Made by a program: the position numbers and the translations under genes
The notes under the pieces: generated by a model
Database searches by the model: none
What the model was told of the DNA's origin: nothing
What the model saw: the letters and a program-made list of their open reading frames with translations, nothing else
Source: Paenibacillus azoreducens
GTDB lineage: Bacteria > Bacillota > Bacilli > Paenibacillales > Paenibacillaceae
Reading direction: 5' to 3'
Length of the DNA stretch: 64,000 nucleotides
Assembly: GCF_021654775.1 (NCBI RefSeq)
Contig: NZ_AP025343.1
Location: 806,001 to 870,000, forward strand
Shown: piece after piece, positions 16,508-26,178 of the stretch
Layout: each line of letters starts with the position of its first letter
Position numbering within the stretch: the first letter of the stretch is position 1

Positions 16508-17647
16508 ATGAACATAGAAAATCAACTTAGCAAGATGAATCGGTTTAAGTGGTCAAGAACTATTGTAGTGTTTTTTCTTTTATTGCTTATACCGCTGGCT
16601 TTCAGCCGCCAAGTAAACGCAGATAGCCCGGTTGTCACCGTCGTCATGGACGGAATCAAGGAACCGTTAGCAAGCGGTCACCCTTACTTGGAAAATGGCA
16701 AGATCATGATTCCGTTCCGGATCATATCAGGCAAGCTTGGCATACAGTCTGCTTGGGACGCTAAAACCAAAACTTTAATGATACAACAGAACGGGAAAAA
16801 AATCGTACTTACTGTAGGATCATCCACCGCGAATATCGATGGGAATCCAGTGAACCTAGGGATCAAAGTGACGCAAAAAGAAGGAGTAACGATGATTCCG
16901 CTTAGTTTGGTATCGGATCATTTATCAGCCGAAGTGAAGATAGACGATGCCACAGGTGTGGTGAGCATTCGTACCCCCAATAAGGAAATTGGCAAAGTCG
17001 ACGATTTCGGGAGAAAAATACGCACTACGAATCTCCCGAAAAATTATAAGGACTATCCATATATTCTAGAGGATATTCCCAATGAAGTTTATGAGATGAA
17101 AATATCTAAGCTTATGTATTATAAGCCTGATGCGAAGACGGGGGCGCAATTATATAAGAATAATGAAGTTACCACAGAAGATATGGTCAAAATCATGGAT
17201 CGGATGAAAAAAGGCTTCGATCTCCGTCTTAATGTTGATTACAAAACAATTAACCCGGTTGCCTTTGCCAATGAAGCTTTTAAATATGAGAATCAGTCTA
17301 TTTCCAGCCGTGTTATTCGCCTAAAGGAATATGCACAATGGGTTCAAAAAAACAAAATCCAAATCGAAGGAACGATTGATCCAGAACCATCCCTGATATA
17401 CGATACTGGGATCAGATGGTATTTTCGGTCCAAGGTGAGATTTAGGATCATAAACTATACTGAGTATAAAGATTTGCTGGCCGATTTTCTTTTTGATAAT
17501 GATAGCAGATTTAAAAAGGGTGTATGGTATGAAGGTTATGCGGATATAAGCGTTTCCATGAATCATAACATAGGTGTAGGTGAATATATGAATATTGGCT
17601 CTATGACCAGTTTGTTTGATAACAGTAAGTTCTATGAAGTGAAGTGA
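16508..17647 (+). CDS. Secreted stalk-domain protein, copy 1
   Basis: A 379-residue protein with a signal peptide (hydrophobic residues 19-34, cleavage likely after VNA) and a copper-amine-oxidase-N-like stalk domain at about residues 45-155 (PYLENGKIMIPFRI and TMIPLSLVSDHL). The remaining 220 residues match no family known to me. It is almost identical to the copy at 19726-20865; most differences lie in the last 70 residues. AGGAGGA precedes the start. Such stalk domains are common in secreted Paenibacillaceae proteins. Being always next to the giant protein gene suggests a joint surface function. Confidence 0.8.
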   Translation: MNIENQLSKMNRFKWSRTIVVFFLLLLIPLAFSRQVNADSPVVTVVMDGIKEPLASGHPYLENGKIMIPFRIISGKLGIQSAWDAKTKTLMIQQNGKKIVLTVGSSTANIDGNPVNLGIKVTQKEGVTMIPLSLVSDHLSAEVKIDDATGVVSIRTPNKEIGKVDDFGRKIRTTNLPKNYKDYPYILEDIPNEVYEMKISKLMYYKPDAKTGAQLYKNNEVTTEDMVKIMDRMKKGFDLRLNVDYKTINPVAFANEAFKYENQSISSRVIRLKEYAQWVQKNKIQIEGTIDPEPSLIYDTGIRWYFRSKVRFRIINYTEYKDLLADFLFDNDSRFKKGVWYEGYADISVSMNHNIGVGEYMNIGSMTSLFDNSKFYEVK

Positions 17648-17650
17648 TGC

Positions 17651-17785
17651 GTGATGAGGAGTAAGTTTTGTAGTTTATTTATTACAATATTTCTATTTGT
17701 GGCGATCTTTTCTTTGTTCCCAGGTTCAGTAGAGGCGACAGAGGCGAGATTTAAAGATGGGGAATTTATATATATAACAACTTAA
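17651..17785 (+). pseudogene. 5' remnant of the giant secreted protein gene (module 1)
   Basis: The first 44 codons match the intact gene at 20872, including the whole signal peptide and DGEFIYITT. The frame then stops at TAA 17783-17785, which is joined directly to the terminator hairpin that normally follows the full gene. More than 1000 codons were removed by one deletion. A short secreted peptide could still be made. Confidence 0.85.
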
Positions 17786-17812
17786 AAGTCCTCAAGGTAA
17801 CCTGAGGACTTT
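17785..17812 (+). terminator. Module terminator hairpin, copy 1
   Basis: AAAGTCCTCA (17785-17794) pairs with TGAGGACTTT (17803-17812). The same hairpin occurs at 24239-24266 and 28615-28642 and marks the end of each module. Confidence 0.8.
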
Positions 17813-17836
17813 CCGTTGATTATGGGACTGTGAGAT

Positions 17837-18199
17837 TCATTTTTTAGGGTCTTCCGTAGAGGATTTGTTTTTTTGATCGGGTTTGACGTAGCGGTCCATT
17901 ATTTCGCTAGATCCTATTATATTATTAATTTTAAATGTCTTGTGGTTAATTCCGATGCTAAAGGTAGCGCTCTCATCTCCCACCATGTGTCCATTCAATA
18001 CAATTTCCGAGTTCATAGGATCAAGAAATTGGTAGTTATCGGAAATAATAACATCAGTATTATAGTTGTCTTTCATGTACTGTTCTGCAATTGGAACTGC
18101 TTTGTTATAAATAGTTTTCTTTTGTGATTTGGACATGCATCCACTAAGTAATGATATAACTAGAATGACGGAGAATATTACTCTAAAGATTCTCCACAT
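17837..18199 (-). CDS. Immunity-type lipoprotein B (TilA/DUF1433-like)
   Basis: A 120-residue lipoprotein with lipobox LLSGC near residue 21 and the same build as copy A, but of the second subtype (GINHKTFKINN). It diverges from the intact lipase gene at 18288, with 88 bases between them that must hold both promoters. It is expected to neutralise the lipase at the outer membrane face (inference from the TslA-TilA pair). Confidence 0.72.
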   Translation of the reverse strand: MWRIFRVIFSVILVISLLSGCMSKSQKKTIYNKAVPIAEQYMKDNYNTDVIISDNYQFLDPMNSEIVLNGHMVGDESATFSIGINHKTFKINNIIGSSEIMDRYVKPDQKNKSSTEDPKK

Positions 18200-18287
18200 A
18201 GTCAGCCTCCAATTCTTTTCTCGAAAAATAATTATAGTATTATTTTATACTATTTTCATACTATATGGAATTATAAGGAGGGTTAAA

Positions 18288-19685
18288 GTGAGTTATATAA
18301 GAGATGAAATTTATCATACCTTATCAGATCATGCTTATAAAAGAGATTTAATGGTTCATAAGAAAGTAGGACCAGATAATAATTGGGAAGTCGTAGAACC
18401 AGAAGGAGCTTTACTTCATGATACGAATGGTTCAGGATTCGATGCAGCCGTTTTTAAAAATGTAAACACGGATCAGGTTATCATTGCTTACCGTGGGACT
18501 GAACCATTTGGTAACCCCCTGTGGAGCATGTTTATGGATTATGGAACAGATGGAATGGATGTGGTTGGCGGGAGAGCCAAAGGGCTTGAAAAATTCCATG
18601 AAGCTTATGAGAAGGTCAAAGATAATCCTTGGGTTATGTCAAATCCGTCAACAGCACAGATGTACTATAAAATGGAATACGATTATCAAACGAATCAGTT
18701 TCATCAAGCTGAGGAGCTATATCATGCAGTAAAAAAAGCATACCCTAATGCCCAAATCTCAACAACGGGCCATTCCTTGGGTGGGGCTGAGGCTGAATAT
18801 GTCGCCGTACGCAACGGTTTGCAAAGCACCAGCTTTAATGCGCCTAGCATCGTGCATCTTTTGCCAGATGAACTTCAAGAGAAGGTGAAGAGAGGCGTTT
18901 TTGAAAAAACGAATATAGCTTATGTAGACCCCGGAGATGCAATCGGTTCAGGATTTAAAGAAGCCAAAGGACATGTTGGATCTACTTATTATACGACCTC
19001 TACATATGAAGAGGCAAACAAACAATATCAAAATTCCACAAGCTACTTCCCTATGATCACATCCCAGAATAGAAGCAATCCGCTGGCAAATTTCTTTTTA
19101 GGACCAGAGTTTCATATTCAGTATATCCCTGTAACGCTGCCAATGGGAAATTGGGGGGCTGTCAAAAAGTTCTTCAATTCGATATCGGGCGAGGCAAGAC
19201 ATTCGCTCGAGCGGTTTGTATTTGATCAGGAAGGGAACATCGCCAATAAACTGTTTACTATGGATGGCCAGCCTGTTGAAGGTTCTCCAAGACTCAAGTA
19301 TTACAATGAACGTGTGGCAAATGAGGAATTAATGAAAGAAGCTGTGAAGGAACTCATTCAACGTTACGGAAGCAATTGGGGGATGTTTGGGAAGGTTGTA
19401 GCATCTGCTGCAGGGGTGACCATACAGCTGCGTCCAGAAGCGCTTAAAGAAGCGGGGCAAACCATTAACCGGCATGTGCAGGAATTTCAAACAGAGCTTC
19501 CGGCAGCCATTCGAAGCATTCAGCATTTGGTGGAGACAAGCAGCAGCCGTTCGCTTCAGCCTATTGTGGAAAGGTTAATAACCAGCTTGAATACATTCAA
19601 CCGTTGGTATGCAAAAGAAGCGCGGGAGATTGGCGAATATATCAACAAAAAGGCAGAAGATTTTTTGCGTGCTGATCAAGGCTGA
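18288..19685 (+). CDS. TslA-like type VII lipase toxin, copy 1 (reverse domain order)
   Basis: A 465-residue protein from GTG 18288 (AGGAGGG before it; the longer frame from 18129 runs back through the promoter region and is rejected). Residues 1-340 are a class 3-like lipase: nucleophile in TTGHSLGG (Ser 163), candidate acid in YVDPGD and base in GPEFHIQY (His 276). Residues 345-465 are helical with no signal peptide, ending in DDFLRADQG-like sequence. Lipase first and helical targeting domain last is the layout of S. aureus TslA, a type VII phospholipase toxin. A type VII locus lies 12 kb downstream and an immunity lipoprotein diverges from this gene. Confidence 0.78.
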   Translation: MSYIRDEIYHTLSDHAYKRDLMVHKKVGPDNNWEVVEPEGALLHDTNGSGFDAAVFKNVNTDQVIIAYRGTEPFGNPLWSMFMDYGTDGMDVVGGRAKGLEKFHEAYEKVKDNPWVMSNPSTAQMYYKMEYDYQTNQFHQAEELYHAVKKAYPNAQISTTGHSLGGAEAEYVAVRNGLQSTSFNAPSIVHLLPDELQEKVKRGVFEKTNIAYVDPGDAIGSGFKEAKGHVGSTYYTTSTYEEANKQYQNSTSYFPMITSQNRSNPLANFFLGPEFHIQYIPVTLPMGNWGAVKKFFNSISGEARHSLERFVFDQEGNIANKLFTMDGQPVEGSPRLKYYNERVANEELMKEAVKELIQRYGSNWGMFGKVVASAAGVTIQLRPEALKEAGQTINRHVQEFQTELPAAIRSIQHLVETSSSRSLQPIVERLITSLNTFNRWYAKEAREIGEYINKKAEDFLRADQG

Positions 19686-19725
19686 AGAGAAAATGTTATT
19701 TAAGACGAAGATAGGAGGAGTATAA

Positions 19726-20865
19726 GTGAACATGGAAAATCAACTTAGCAAGATGAATCGGTTTAAGTGGTCAAGAACTATTGTAGTGTTTTTTCTTTTG
19801 TTGCTTATACCGCTGGCTTTCACCCGCCAAGTAAACGCAGATAGCCCGGTTGTCACCGTCGTCATGGACGGAATCAAGGAACCGTTAGCAAGCGGTCACC
19901 CTTACTTGGAAAATGGCAAGATCATGATTCCATTCCGGATCATATCAGGCAAGCTTGGCATACAGTCTGCTTGGGACGCTAAAACCCAAACTTTAATGAT
20001 ACAGCAGAACGGGAAAAAAATCGTACTTACTGTAGGATCATCCACCGCGAATATCGATGGGAATCCAGTGAACCTAGGGATCAAAGTGACACAAAAAGAA
20101 GGAGTAACGATGATTCCGCTTAGTCTGGTATCGGATCATTTATCAGCCGAAGTGAAAATAGACGATGCCACAGGGGTGGTGAGTATTCGTACCCCCAATA
20201 AGGAAATTGGCAAAGTCGATGATTTCGGGAGAAAAATACGCACTACGAATCTCCCGAAAAATTATAAGGACTATCCATATATTTTAGAAGATATCCCCAA
20301 TGAAGTTTATGAGATGAAAATATCTAAGCTTATGTATTATAAGCCTGATGCGAAGACGGGGGCGCAATTATATAAGAATAATGAAGTTACCACAGAAGAT
20401 ATGGTCAAAATCATGGATCGGATGAAAAAAGGCTTCGATCTCCGTCTTAATGTTGATTACAAAACAATTAACCCGGTTGCCTTTGCCAATGAAGCTTTTA
20501 AATATGAGAATCAGTCTATTTCCAGCCGTGTTATTCGCCTAAAGGAATATGCACAATGGGCTCAAAAAAACAAAATCCAGATCGAAGGAACGATTGATCC
20601 AGAACCATCCCTGATATACGACTCTGGGATAAATTGGTATATTCGGTCCAAGGTGAGATTTAGGATCATTAACTATACTGAATATAAAGATTTGCTAGTC
20701 GATTTCCTTTTTGACAATGATAGAAGATTAAAAAAGGGTGTATGGTATGAAGGTTATGCGGATATATGCGTTTCTATGAATCACAATATAGGCGTAGGTG
20801 AATATATGAATATTGATTCCATGACCAGTTTGTTTGATAACAGTAAGTTTTATGAAGTGAAGTGA
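19726..20865 (+). CDS. Secreted stalk-domain protein, copy 2
   Basis: A 379-residue near-duplicate of the 16508-17647 product, starting at GTG 19726 behind AGGAGGA. It has the same signal peptide and stalk domain; differences cluster near the C-terminus (for example DSGINWYIRSK in place of DTGIRWYFRSK). It is followed after four bases by the giant secreted protein gene, so the two are coupled. Confidence 0.8.
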   Translation: MNMENQLSKMNRFKWSRTIVVFFLLLLIPLAFTRQVNADSPVVTVVMDGIKEPLASGHPYLENGKIMIPFRIISGKLGIQSAWDAKTQTLMIQQNGKKIVLTVGSSTANIDGNPVNLGIKVTQKEGVTMIPLSLVSDHLSAEVKIDDATGVVSIRTPNKEIGKVDDFGRKIRTTNLPKNYKDYPYILEDIPNEVYEMKISKLMYYKPDAKTGAQLYKNNEVTTEDMVKIMDRMKKGFDLRLNVDYKTINPVAFANEAFKYENQSISSRVIRLKEYAQWAQKNKIQIEGTIDPEPSLIYDSGINWYIRSKVRFRIINYTEYKDLLVDFLFDNDRRLKKGVWYEGYADICVSMNHNIGVGEYMNIDSMTSLFDNSKFYEVK

Positions 20866-20871
20866 TGCGTG

Positions 20872-23800
20872 ATGAGGAGTAAGTTTTATAGTTTATTTAT
20901 TATAATATTTCTATTTGTGGCGATCTTTTCATTGTTTCCTCATTCAGCAGGGGCGGCAGGGGCGAGATTTCAAGATGGGGAATTTATATATGTAACAACT
21001 CAAAAGAAGGCTACCAGCAATATTAGATATCAAACCGTTGGCTGGTACATTCACTTAAAACCAACATGTAATCCTTCAGGAGACTACACTGGTCAATGTG
21101 ATCCAACTAAATTAAAATCTGATGAGTATTTTAAATTGGACGACAGTGGTAATGGCCACATCATTTCTGATGTAGAGGATTCAACCGGGAAGAATATGAT
21201 TACTACATTTAAATGGTCGGAAGAAGAAGTGTTGGCAGCAATCGGAAAAGCCAAAGCTGAGCAGGCTATTTACGAAGGAATGCCTCTGTATGCTAGTGCT
21301 ATTATGCGGGTGGTGACAGGCCCCAGAGAAAAACCTGTTCACGTTTCAGGCCCGTACCATACACTTCGGGATATTGTAAAAGCGCAACCATGGGCTGATC
21401 CCAAGGGATTAATTGATTATTATGATGTAGAACTCTCCTTCCATGGTAAAAAATACCCTGTAAATATGATCCTGAAGTTATCGAATGGAACGGTAGTAGA
21501 TCGGCAGTTGTTAGGGAGCCATGTGGCCGGATCCCCTTTCACGAAATCATTTCCCAAAACGGTAACCTATGGGCAAAAAGAATACGAAATCTATCAATCA
21601 TGGTTGTCTCCAGTCATTCGTCCGAGCGAACAACTGTACATGCAGAAAAAGGATTCAGGAGATCAGGCGGTTGAGACAAGGAATTTTAAAGTTTTTGTCG
21701 GCGGAGTCAACATGGCGGCTCAATATAGAGAGAAAAAGACTCCTCCTGACAAGCCGCCTCCAAACGGAGAAGGCGACTGCACCTATACCATAGGCCCGCC
21801 AAGACAGGTTGCTGCACCTAACACGGAATACATGGACCCGGGAGCAACCGGAGTCATTCTGGCGGATGATTCGGCAAATGGTCTTCATTTTGATGCAGTC
21901 CGCGCCATACCAACATCGGAAAATTTATATGCAAACGCCTGGGGGATGAATTATTTATTCCAACATACCTTTGGGAATATGCAGGGGGAGGTTCGCTATG
22001 TCTGTAAGGTAAAAGTTACTTACCCGACCAGATGGGAAGAGAAGCAGCCGGATATCACCGGTCCGGATGGAAAACCTCAGCCGCAAGAACCGATTGAACA
22101 TACAGGCACACTTGAGAAAGAATACAATTTCGAGCTAACGCCGCGTCAATATGCATACTGGCAGATCAATCAATTGGAAGTGTATGAAATTGACCAAGCC
22201 GAAATGAGAAACTATGCCTTACCTGGTGGTGAAGTCACATTATACCCGGATGGATATGATCCTCCAGTGGTTGAGCTGATCAACAGCACAGATGTAGAAG
22301 ATCATGTATATCCGAAGGAGACAGGTACGATCAGCTTTACCCCGGAGGAAATCGATGGAGGGGATCGTGAGCCTACCGAAGGGGATGTCGATGATACCGA
22401 AGCGTTAAAAGCAATTGCAGAATCGCAAACTGAGGATCCCGATGTGCAAAATGATTATCTTAGTTTTAATGGCGAAACGATCATGGATGATGCCCAGGTC
22501 AGCAAGTCGGGGCCTACCCCTAGCCAAATCCCTGCACCTGAACGAATTGGCGATCGTGTCCTGTATGAGGGAAGGCAGTTTATCAGCAGCATACTTCTGA
22601 ATAAAGCCAATACGATCAGTACCGGCACGATCTACTATAGGCTTCTACCTGAAAATGTTAACGGCAGTTCGGATAAGGAATACCCGATCAATGGGATCAA
22701 TACGGTAACTGTACACACCCCGGTTGTCAACTATTCATCCGTTACCGATGACCAGGCTCACAATCAGAAGACCATCCCGAATGAGCAGAGGGCTGCATTT
22801 ATTTTGGAAAGACCTTTTACCGTAACGATTCCAACCTCGGGACAGCATTTAAATGAAGGGGCTTATCCCGGCTACGGCAACCGCGATTATGCCAAATATT
22901 ATCGGACAAAGCAGGTGCTGTTCCCTTTTGATGTGTACAACGAAAACCGGACGCAGTTCATACCGAAAAATACTTGGATTGACATTCCGGTCAATCAACT
23001 GGATACCACGTTTTATTTGCCGGTATGGGTAGACGAAGGGGATTACCAAGTGTATTTCCGAAATATTGCCGAAAATGCCCCATATGATTACACGAATCAG
23101 GGAGAGCCGGATGCCAACCTGGATCTTATCCATCATATGGCTACGGATGAAATCCCTGTGGAAGTGATCGGCCGTTTATATGATTTTGAGATTACAGATA
23201 TCGCGGACTACAACTGGGAATCGGTTTTCCGTGCAAGACCGGGAAGTCCGGAGCCGAGAGGCATATCTTACTGGATCGGTCAGAAGAAGATTGACGGCGA
23301 TCCCCGTGGAAACAAGGATACATTCACCTTGTCCATTCGTCCGGGCAGTAATCCGCTGAAAGGTTACAAAAATATTGCCATCAAGACGGGTTACCATTTC
23401 AAATTCGACTTTAAAACGAAAGGGAATATGTTCGGCAAGCTGGATGGCATCCGGATTACGCCGAAATTCTACTATGTGGGCAAAAAAGGTGGTACGCCGA
23501 AAGAAGTAGATTTGTACTACAAGACCAATAAGCGCCAGTTCGTCAAAATTGGTTCCGAAGACGATCAGGTGAAACGTTATGTCATTCTGAATGACAGGCT
23601 CCGCAATGTGCCGACTGAGGAAGTAAAGGACACGGCTTCTTACAAATATGATAAATACGATGTCCTGTCCCAATTGGGGAACCTCACAAAACCACAATAC
23701 GAGAAGTTGTATTTCGATAAGCTGACCAAACAGAAGACGCCAGTGGGGGGATACAGCCTGTTACTGTTGCCGGAGCAGCTTCGGACCTTTATCGGGCCGA

Positions 23801-24222
23801 AAACAGATATTCCACCTTCCGTGGATGTGCAGCGCGCCAATGTGGCGATACAAAAATGGTATGGGGAGTATAGTCTACCGGCTAACCCTTATGTAGTAGC
23901 GGCCAATACGAATATTGCAGAGTATGGGCGGACTCACGGAGGATTGGACGATAAATCCCCGATCTTCTTGAGAGATGGATATATTGTTGTCAACTTCAAT
24001 ATCGAATCGATTCAGGAAGGGAAACTGGGCGACCCGCATCTTCAATATATTGATGCGCCAATGATGAACAAATGGAAGGAAAACCAGTGGCAAATGGAAG
24101 GGTTTCAATCTACTGTGAGGGATTCATATGGCCACGAATTTAAACTGAAACAGGGAGATGTGGTGTTCTACCACGCGGACAAGTCCAGCAGGGATGATTT
24201 TAGCTCCCAGGTGCCGCATTAG
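20872..24222 (+). CDS. Giant secreted protein of unknown function (DUF5704-like, tentative)
   Basis: A 1116-residue protein with a signal peptide ending near AGAAGA (residues 1-30). GTG 20869 is an alternative start three bases earlier. The remainder is beta-rich and hydrophilic, with an acidic stretch near 480-540 and no membrane anchor or sorting signal. The order stalk protein then this protein suggests a Paenibacillus DUF5704-type protein, but that label is from memory and unchecked. It could be a surface partner of the Tad-like machine or a module-specific accessory. This is the only complete copy; three remnants remain nearby at 17651, 28056 and 29966. Confidence 0.7.
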   Translation: MRSKFYSLFIIIFLFVAIFSLFPHSAGAAGARFQDGEFIYVTTQKKATSNIRYQTVGWYIHLKPTCNPSGDYTGQCDPTKLKSDEYFKLDDSGNGHIISDVEDSTGKNMITTFKWSEEEVLAAIGKAKAEQAIYEGMPLYASAIMRVVTGPREKPVHVSGPYHTLRDIVKAQPWADPKGLIDYYDVELSFHGKKYPVNMILKLSNGTVVDRQLLGSHVAGSPFTKSFPKTVTYGQKEYEIYQSWLSPVIRPSEQLYMQKKDSGDQAVETRNFKVFVGGVNMAAQYREKKTPPDKPPPNGEGDCTYTIGPPRQVAAPNTEYMDPGATGVILADDSANGLHFDAVRAIPTSENLYANAWGMNYLFQHTFGNMQGEVRYVCKVKVTYPTRWEEKQPDITGPDGKPQPQEPIEHTGTLEKEYNFELTPRQYAYWQINQLEVYEIDQAEMRNYALPGGEVTLYPDGYDPPVVELINSTDVEDHVYPKETGTISFTPEEIDGGDREPTEGDVDDTEALKAIAESQTEDPDVQNDYLSFNGETIMDDAQVSKSGPTPSQIPAPERIGDRVLYEGRQFISSILLNKANTISTGTIYYRLLPENVNGSSDKEYPINGINTVTVHTPVVNYSSVTDDQAHNQKTIPNEQRAAFILERPFTVTIPTSGQHLNEGAYPGYGNRDYAKYYRTKQVLFPFDVYNENRTQFIPKNTWIDIPVNQLDTTFYLPVWVDEGDYQVYFRNIAENAPYDYTNQGEPDANLDLIHHMATDEIPVEVIGRLYDFEITDIADYNWESVFRARPGSPEPRGISYWIGQKKIDGDPRGNKDTFTLSIRPGSNPLKGYKNIAIKTGYHFKFDFKTKGNMFGKLDGIRITPKFYYVGKKGGTPKEVDLYYKTNKRQFVKIGSEDDQVKRYVILNDRLRNVPTEEVKDTASYKYDKYDVLSQLGNLTKPQYEKLYFDKLTKQKTPVGGYSLLLLPEQLRTFIGPKTDIPPSVDVQRANVAIQKWYGEYSLPANPYVVAANTNIAEYGRTHGGLDDKSPIFLRDGYIVVNFNIESIQEGKLGDPHLQYIDAPMMNKWKENQWQMEGFQSTVRDSYGHEFKLKQGDVVFYHADKSSRDDFSSQVPH

Positions 24223-24238
24223 AATTCTGCTAATGGAA

Positions 24239-24266
24239 AAAGTCCTCAAGGTAACTTGAGGACTTT
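24239..24266 (+). terminator. Module terminator hairpin, copy 2
   Basis: AAAGTCCTCAAG (24239-24250) pairs with CTTGAGGACTTT (24255-24266), a 12-bp stem. The group II intron begins 8 bases after the stem. Confidence 0.88.
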
Positions 24267-24274
24267 CCATTGAT

Positions 24275-26161
24275 GTACGCCCAGCATGGGCGTCATCTCT
24301 AGGGTGAAAGTCCTGAACGGGGGCTGGCGAGCGCCTACCGTTAGCCAAGGGCAAGGGTGTCTGTCGCGAGGCAGAATCTGAAGGAAGCCGGAGGCAAAAG
24401 CACGGGCCAAGGTACACGAACTGGATTCGAGGCAGGGATAGCCGGATGAGTTGCCTTCACACAACGAAATCCCAAGCCGCCAAAGGCTATTCCTGTAAAC
24501 TCCAGTGGTCGCGGGCGGAAAGATGACGTTCTTATCTGGGGAGACCTGCGGGAGAAAAAAAAATGCGAAGTCACTTCGTAACCACAGTCGAAAGGCTGTG
24601 CTGAACCCGCAGGAGTCAGCAGAGGCCATAGTACGCGAGTACGGGACACCGGAAAACGGAAGGACCGAACCGAAAGGAGAGAGGAAACCGATGCGTTCGA
24701 GTGAAAAGCGAAGACAGCCGAATATCCCGCAAGGGAGCTTCCAGCAGAGAGAAGCGGTGAAGCCGCAAGGGTATGCTGGAGCGCCGAGCTCTTCACCGGC
24801 ACAAGTCGCCCCTTCCTCTCGCGAAGACCAAAACGACCTGCTGGAGAACATGCTCGAAGGAGATAACCTTCGGCTCGCTTACAAGCGGGTGGTCCAAAAC
24901 GGAGGAGGTCCTGGTGTGGACGGTGTAACGGTAGCCGAGCTACAAGCTTACCTGAAAACTCACTGGGAAACGGTGAAAGCCGAACTTCTGGCGGGAACCT
25001 ACCAGCCGGCGCCAGTCAAACGGGTGGAAATCCCCAAACCCGGAGGCGGCGTACGGCTGCTCGGTATCCCGACCGTAATGGACCGCTTCCTCCAGCAAGC
25101 GCTTCTACAAGTGATGAATCCGATGTTTGATGCTCACTTTTCGTGGTACAGCTACGGCTTTAGACCCGGAAAGCGGGCTCATGACGCAGTGAAGCAAGCG
25201 CAGCACTATATCCAAAGCGGCCGAAGATGGGTCGTAGATCTGGACCTGGAGAAGTTCTTTGACCAGGTGAATCATGATATGCTCATGGCCAAGGTGGCAC
25301 GGAAGGTGAAGGACAAGCGAGTGTTGAAGCTGATCCGAGCTTACCTGAGTGCCGGAGCGATGGAAAACGGAGCTTGCCAAAAGACCGAGGAAGGAACGCC
25401 GCAAGGTGGTCCGCTCAGTCCACTCTTGGCCAACATCCTGCTGGACGATCTGGATCGAGAGCTTCACCGGAGAGGATTGCGGTTTGTCCGCTACGCGGAC
25501 GACTGTAATATCTTCGTCGCGAGTAAACGAGCAGGAGAGCGTGTGATGGAGTCGGTGACACGCTATGTAGAAGGAAAGCTAAAACTGAAAGTGAATCGGG
25601 AGAAGAGCGCGGTGGACCGGCCATGGAACCGTAAGTTTCTTGGCTTTAGTTTTCTGTCGAACAAGAAGGCTACGATTCGACTAGCCCCCAAGACGATACA
25701 CCGATTGAAGGAGAAGATCCGGGAGCTCACAAGCCGCACCCGCCCGATAGCGATGGAAGAGAGGATTGCTCGTCTCAATCGCTATCTGATGGGTTGGCTG
25801 GGCTACTTTCGTCTGGCCTCAGCCCAGAAACACTACGAGAGATTGGACAAATGGATCCGAAGAAGATTGCGCATGTGCCTATGGAAACAATGGAAGCGAG
25901 TACGTACGCGTATCCGAGAACTCCGGGCCTTGGGCGTGCCAGACTGGGCCACTTTCATCATGGCCAACTCCCGCAGAGGAGCTTGGGAAATGTCCCGAAA
26001 CATGAATAACGCCCTTCCGACATCCTATTGGGAAGCGAAAGGGCTGAAAAGTCTGCTTTCTCGTTATTTGGAACTTTGTTAACCTTTTGGAACCGCCGTA
26101 TGCGGACCCGCATGTACGGTGGTGTGAGAGGACGGGGGTTCGTCACCCCCTCCTACTCGAT
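24275..26161 (+). mobile_element. Group II intron (bacterial class C-like), inserted after a terminator
   Basis: The 5' end GTACGCCCAGCATGGGCGTC and the following GGTGAAAGTCC are typical of bacterial group II introns. The 3' end has a domain V-like hairpin (CCGCCGTATGCGG... GTACGGT near 26090-26120) and ends CTACTCGAT. Comparison with the uninterrupted sites at 17813 and 28643 puts the insertion between CCATTGAT and TTATGAAG. Insertion just behind a rho-independent terminator stem is the known target preference of class C introns. The exact 3' boundary may shift by one or two bases. Confidence 0.85.
24691..26082 (+). CDS. ltrA: Group II intron reverse transcriptase/maturase
   Basis: A 463-residue intron-encoded protein starting at ATG 24691 behind AAAGGAGAGG; the longer frame from 24505 runs into structured intron RNA and is rejected. 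Reverse transcriptase motifs are present in order: GPGVDGVTV, RPLGIPT-like RLLGIPTVMDR, GFRPGKRAHDA, DLDLEKFFDQVNH, GTPQGGPLSPLLANI, and the active-site box RYADD near residue 268. The C-terminal part from about residue 365 is the group II maturase domain (LMGWLGYFRLA). No HNH endonuclease domain is visible, as usual for class C. It should aid splicing and mobility. Confidence 0.95.
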   Translation: MRSSEKRRQPNIPQGSFQQREAVKPQGYAGAPSSSPAQVAPSSREDQNDLLENMLEGDNLRLAYKRVVQNGGGPGVDGVTVAELQAYLKTHWETVKAELLAGTYQPAPVKRVEIPKPGGGVRLLGIPTVMDRFLQQALLQVMNPMFDAHFSWYSYGFRPGKRAHDAVKQAQHYIQSGRRWVVDLDLEKFFDQVNHDMLMAKVARKVKDKRVLKLIRAYLSAGAMENGACQKTEEGTPQGGPLSPLLANILLDDLDRELHRRGLRFVRYADDCNIFVASKRAGERVMESVTRYVEGKLKLKVNREKSAVDRPWNRKFLGFSFLSNKKATIRLAPKTIHRLKEKIRELTSRTRPIAMEERIARLNRYLMGWLGYFRLASAQKHYERLDKWIRRRLRMCLWKQWKRVRTRIRELRALGVPDWATFIMANSRRGAWEMSRNMNNALPTSYWEAKGLKSLLSRYLELC

Positions 26162-26178
26162 TTATGAAGCTGTGAGAT

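Noticed and set aside
18129..18287. N-terminal extension of lipase copy 1
   Set aside because: It covers the divergent promoter region and the start of lipoprotein B, and has no counterpart in copy 2; GTG 18288 has AGGAGGG and aligns with ATG 26645.
24505..24690. Longer start of the intron-encoded protein
   Set aside because: This part belongs to structured intron RNA; ATG 24691 has a clear ribosome binding site and the usual family length.
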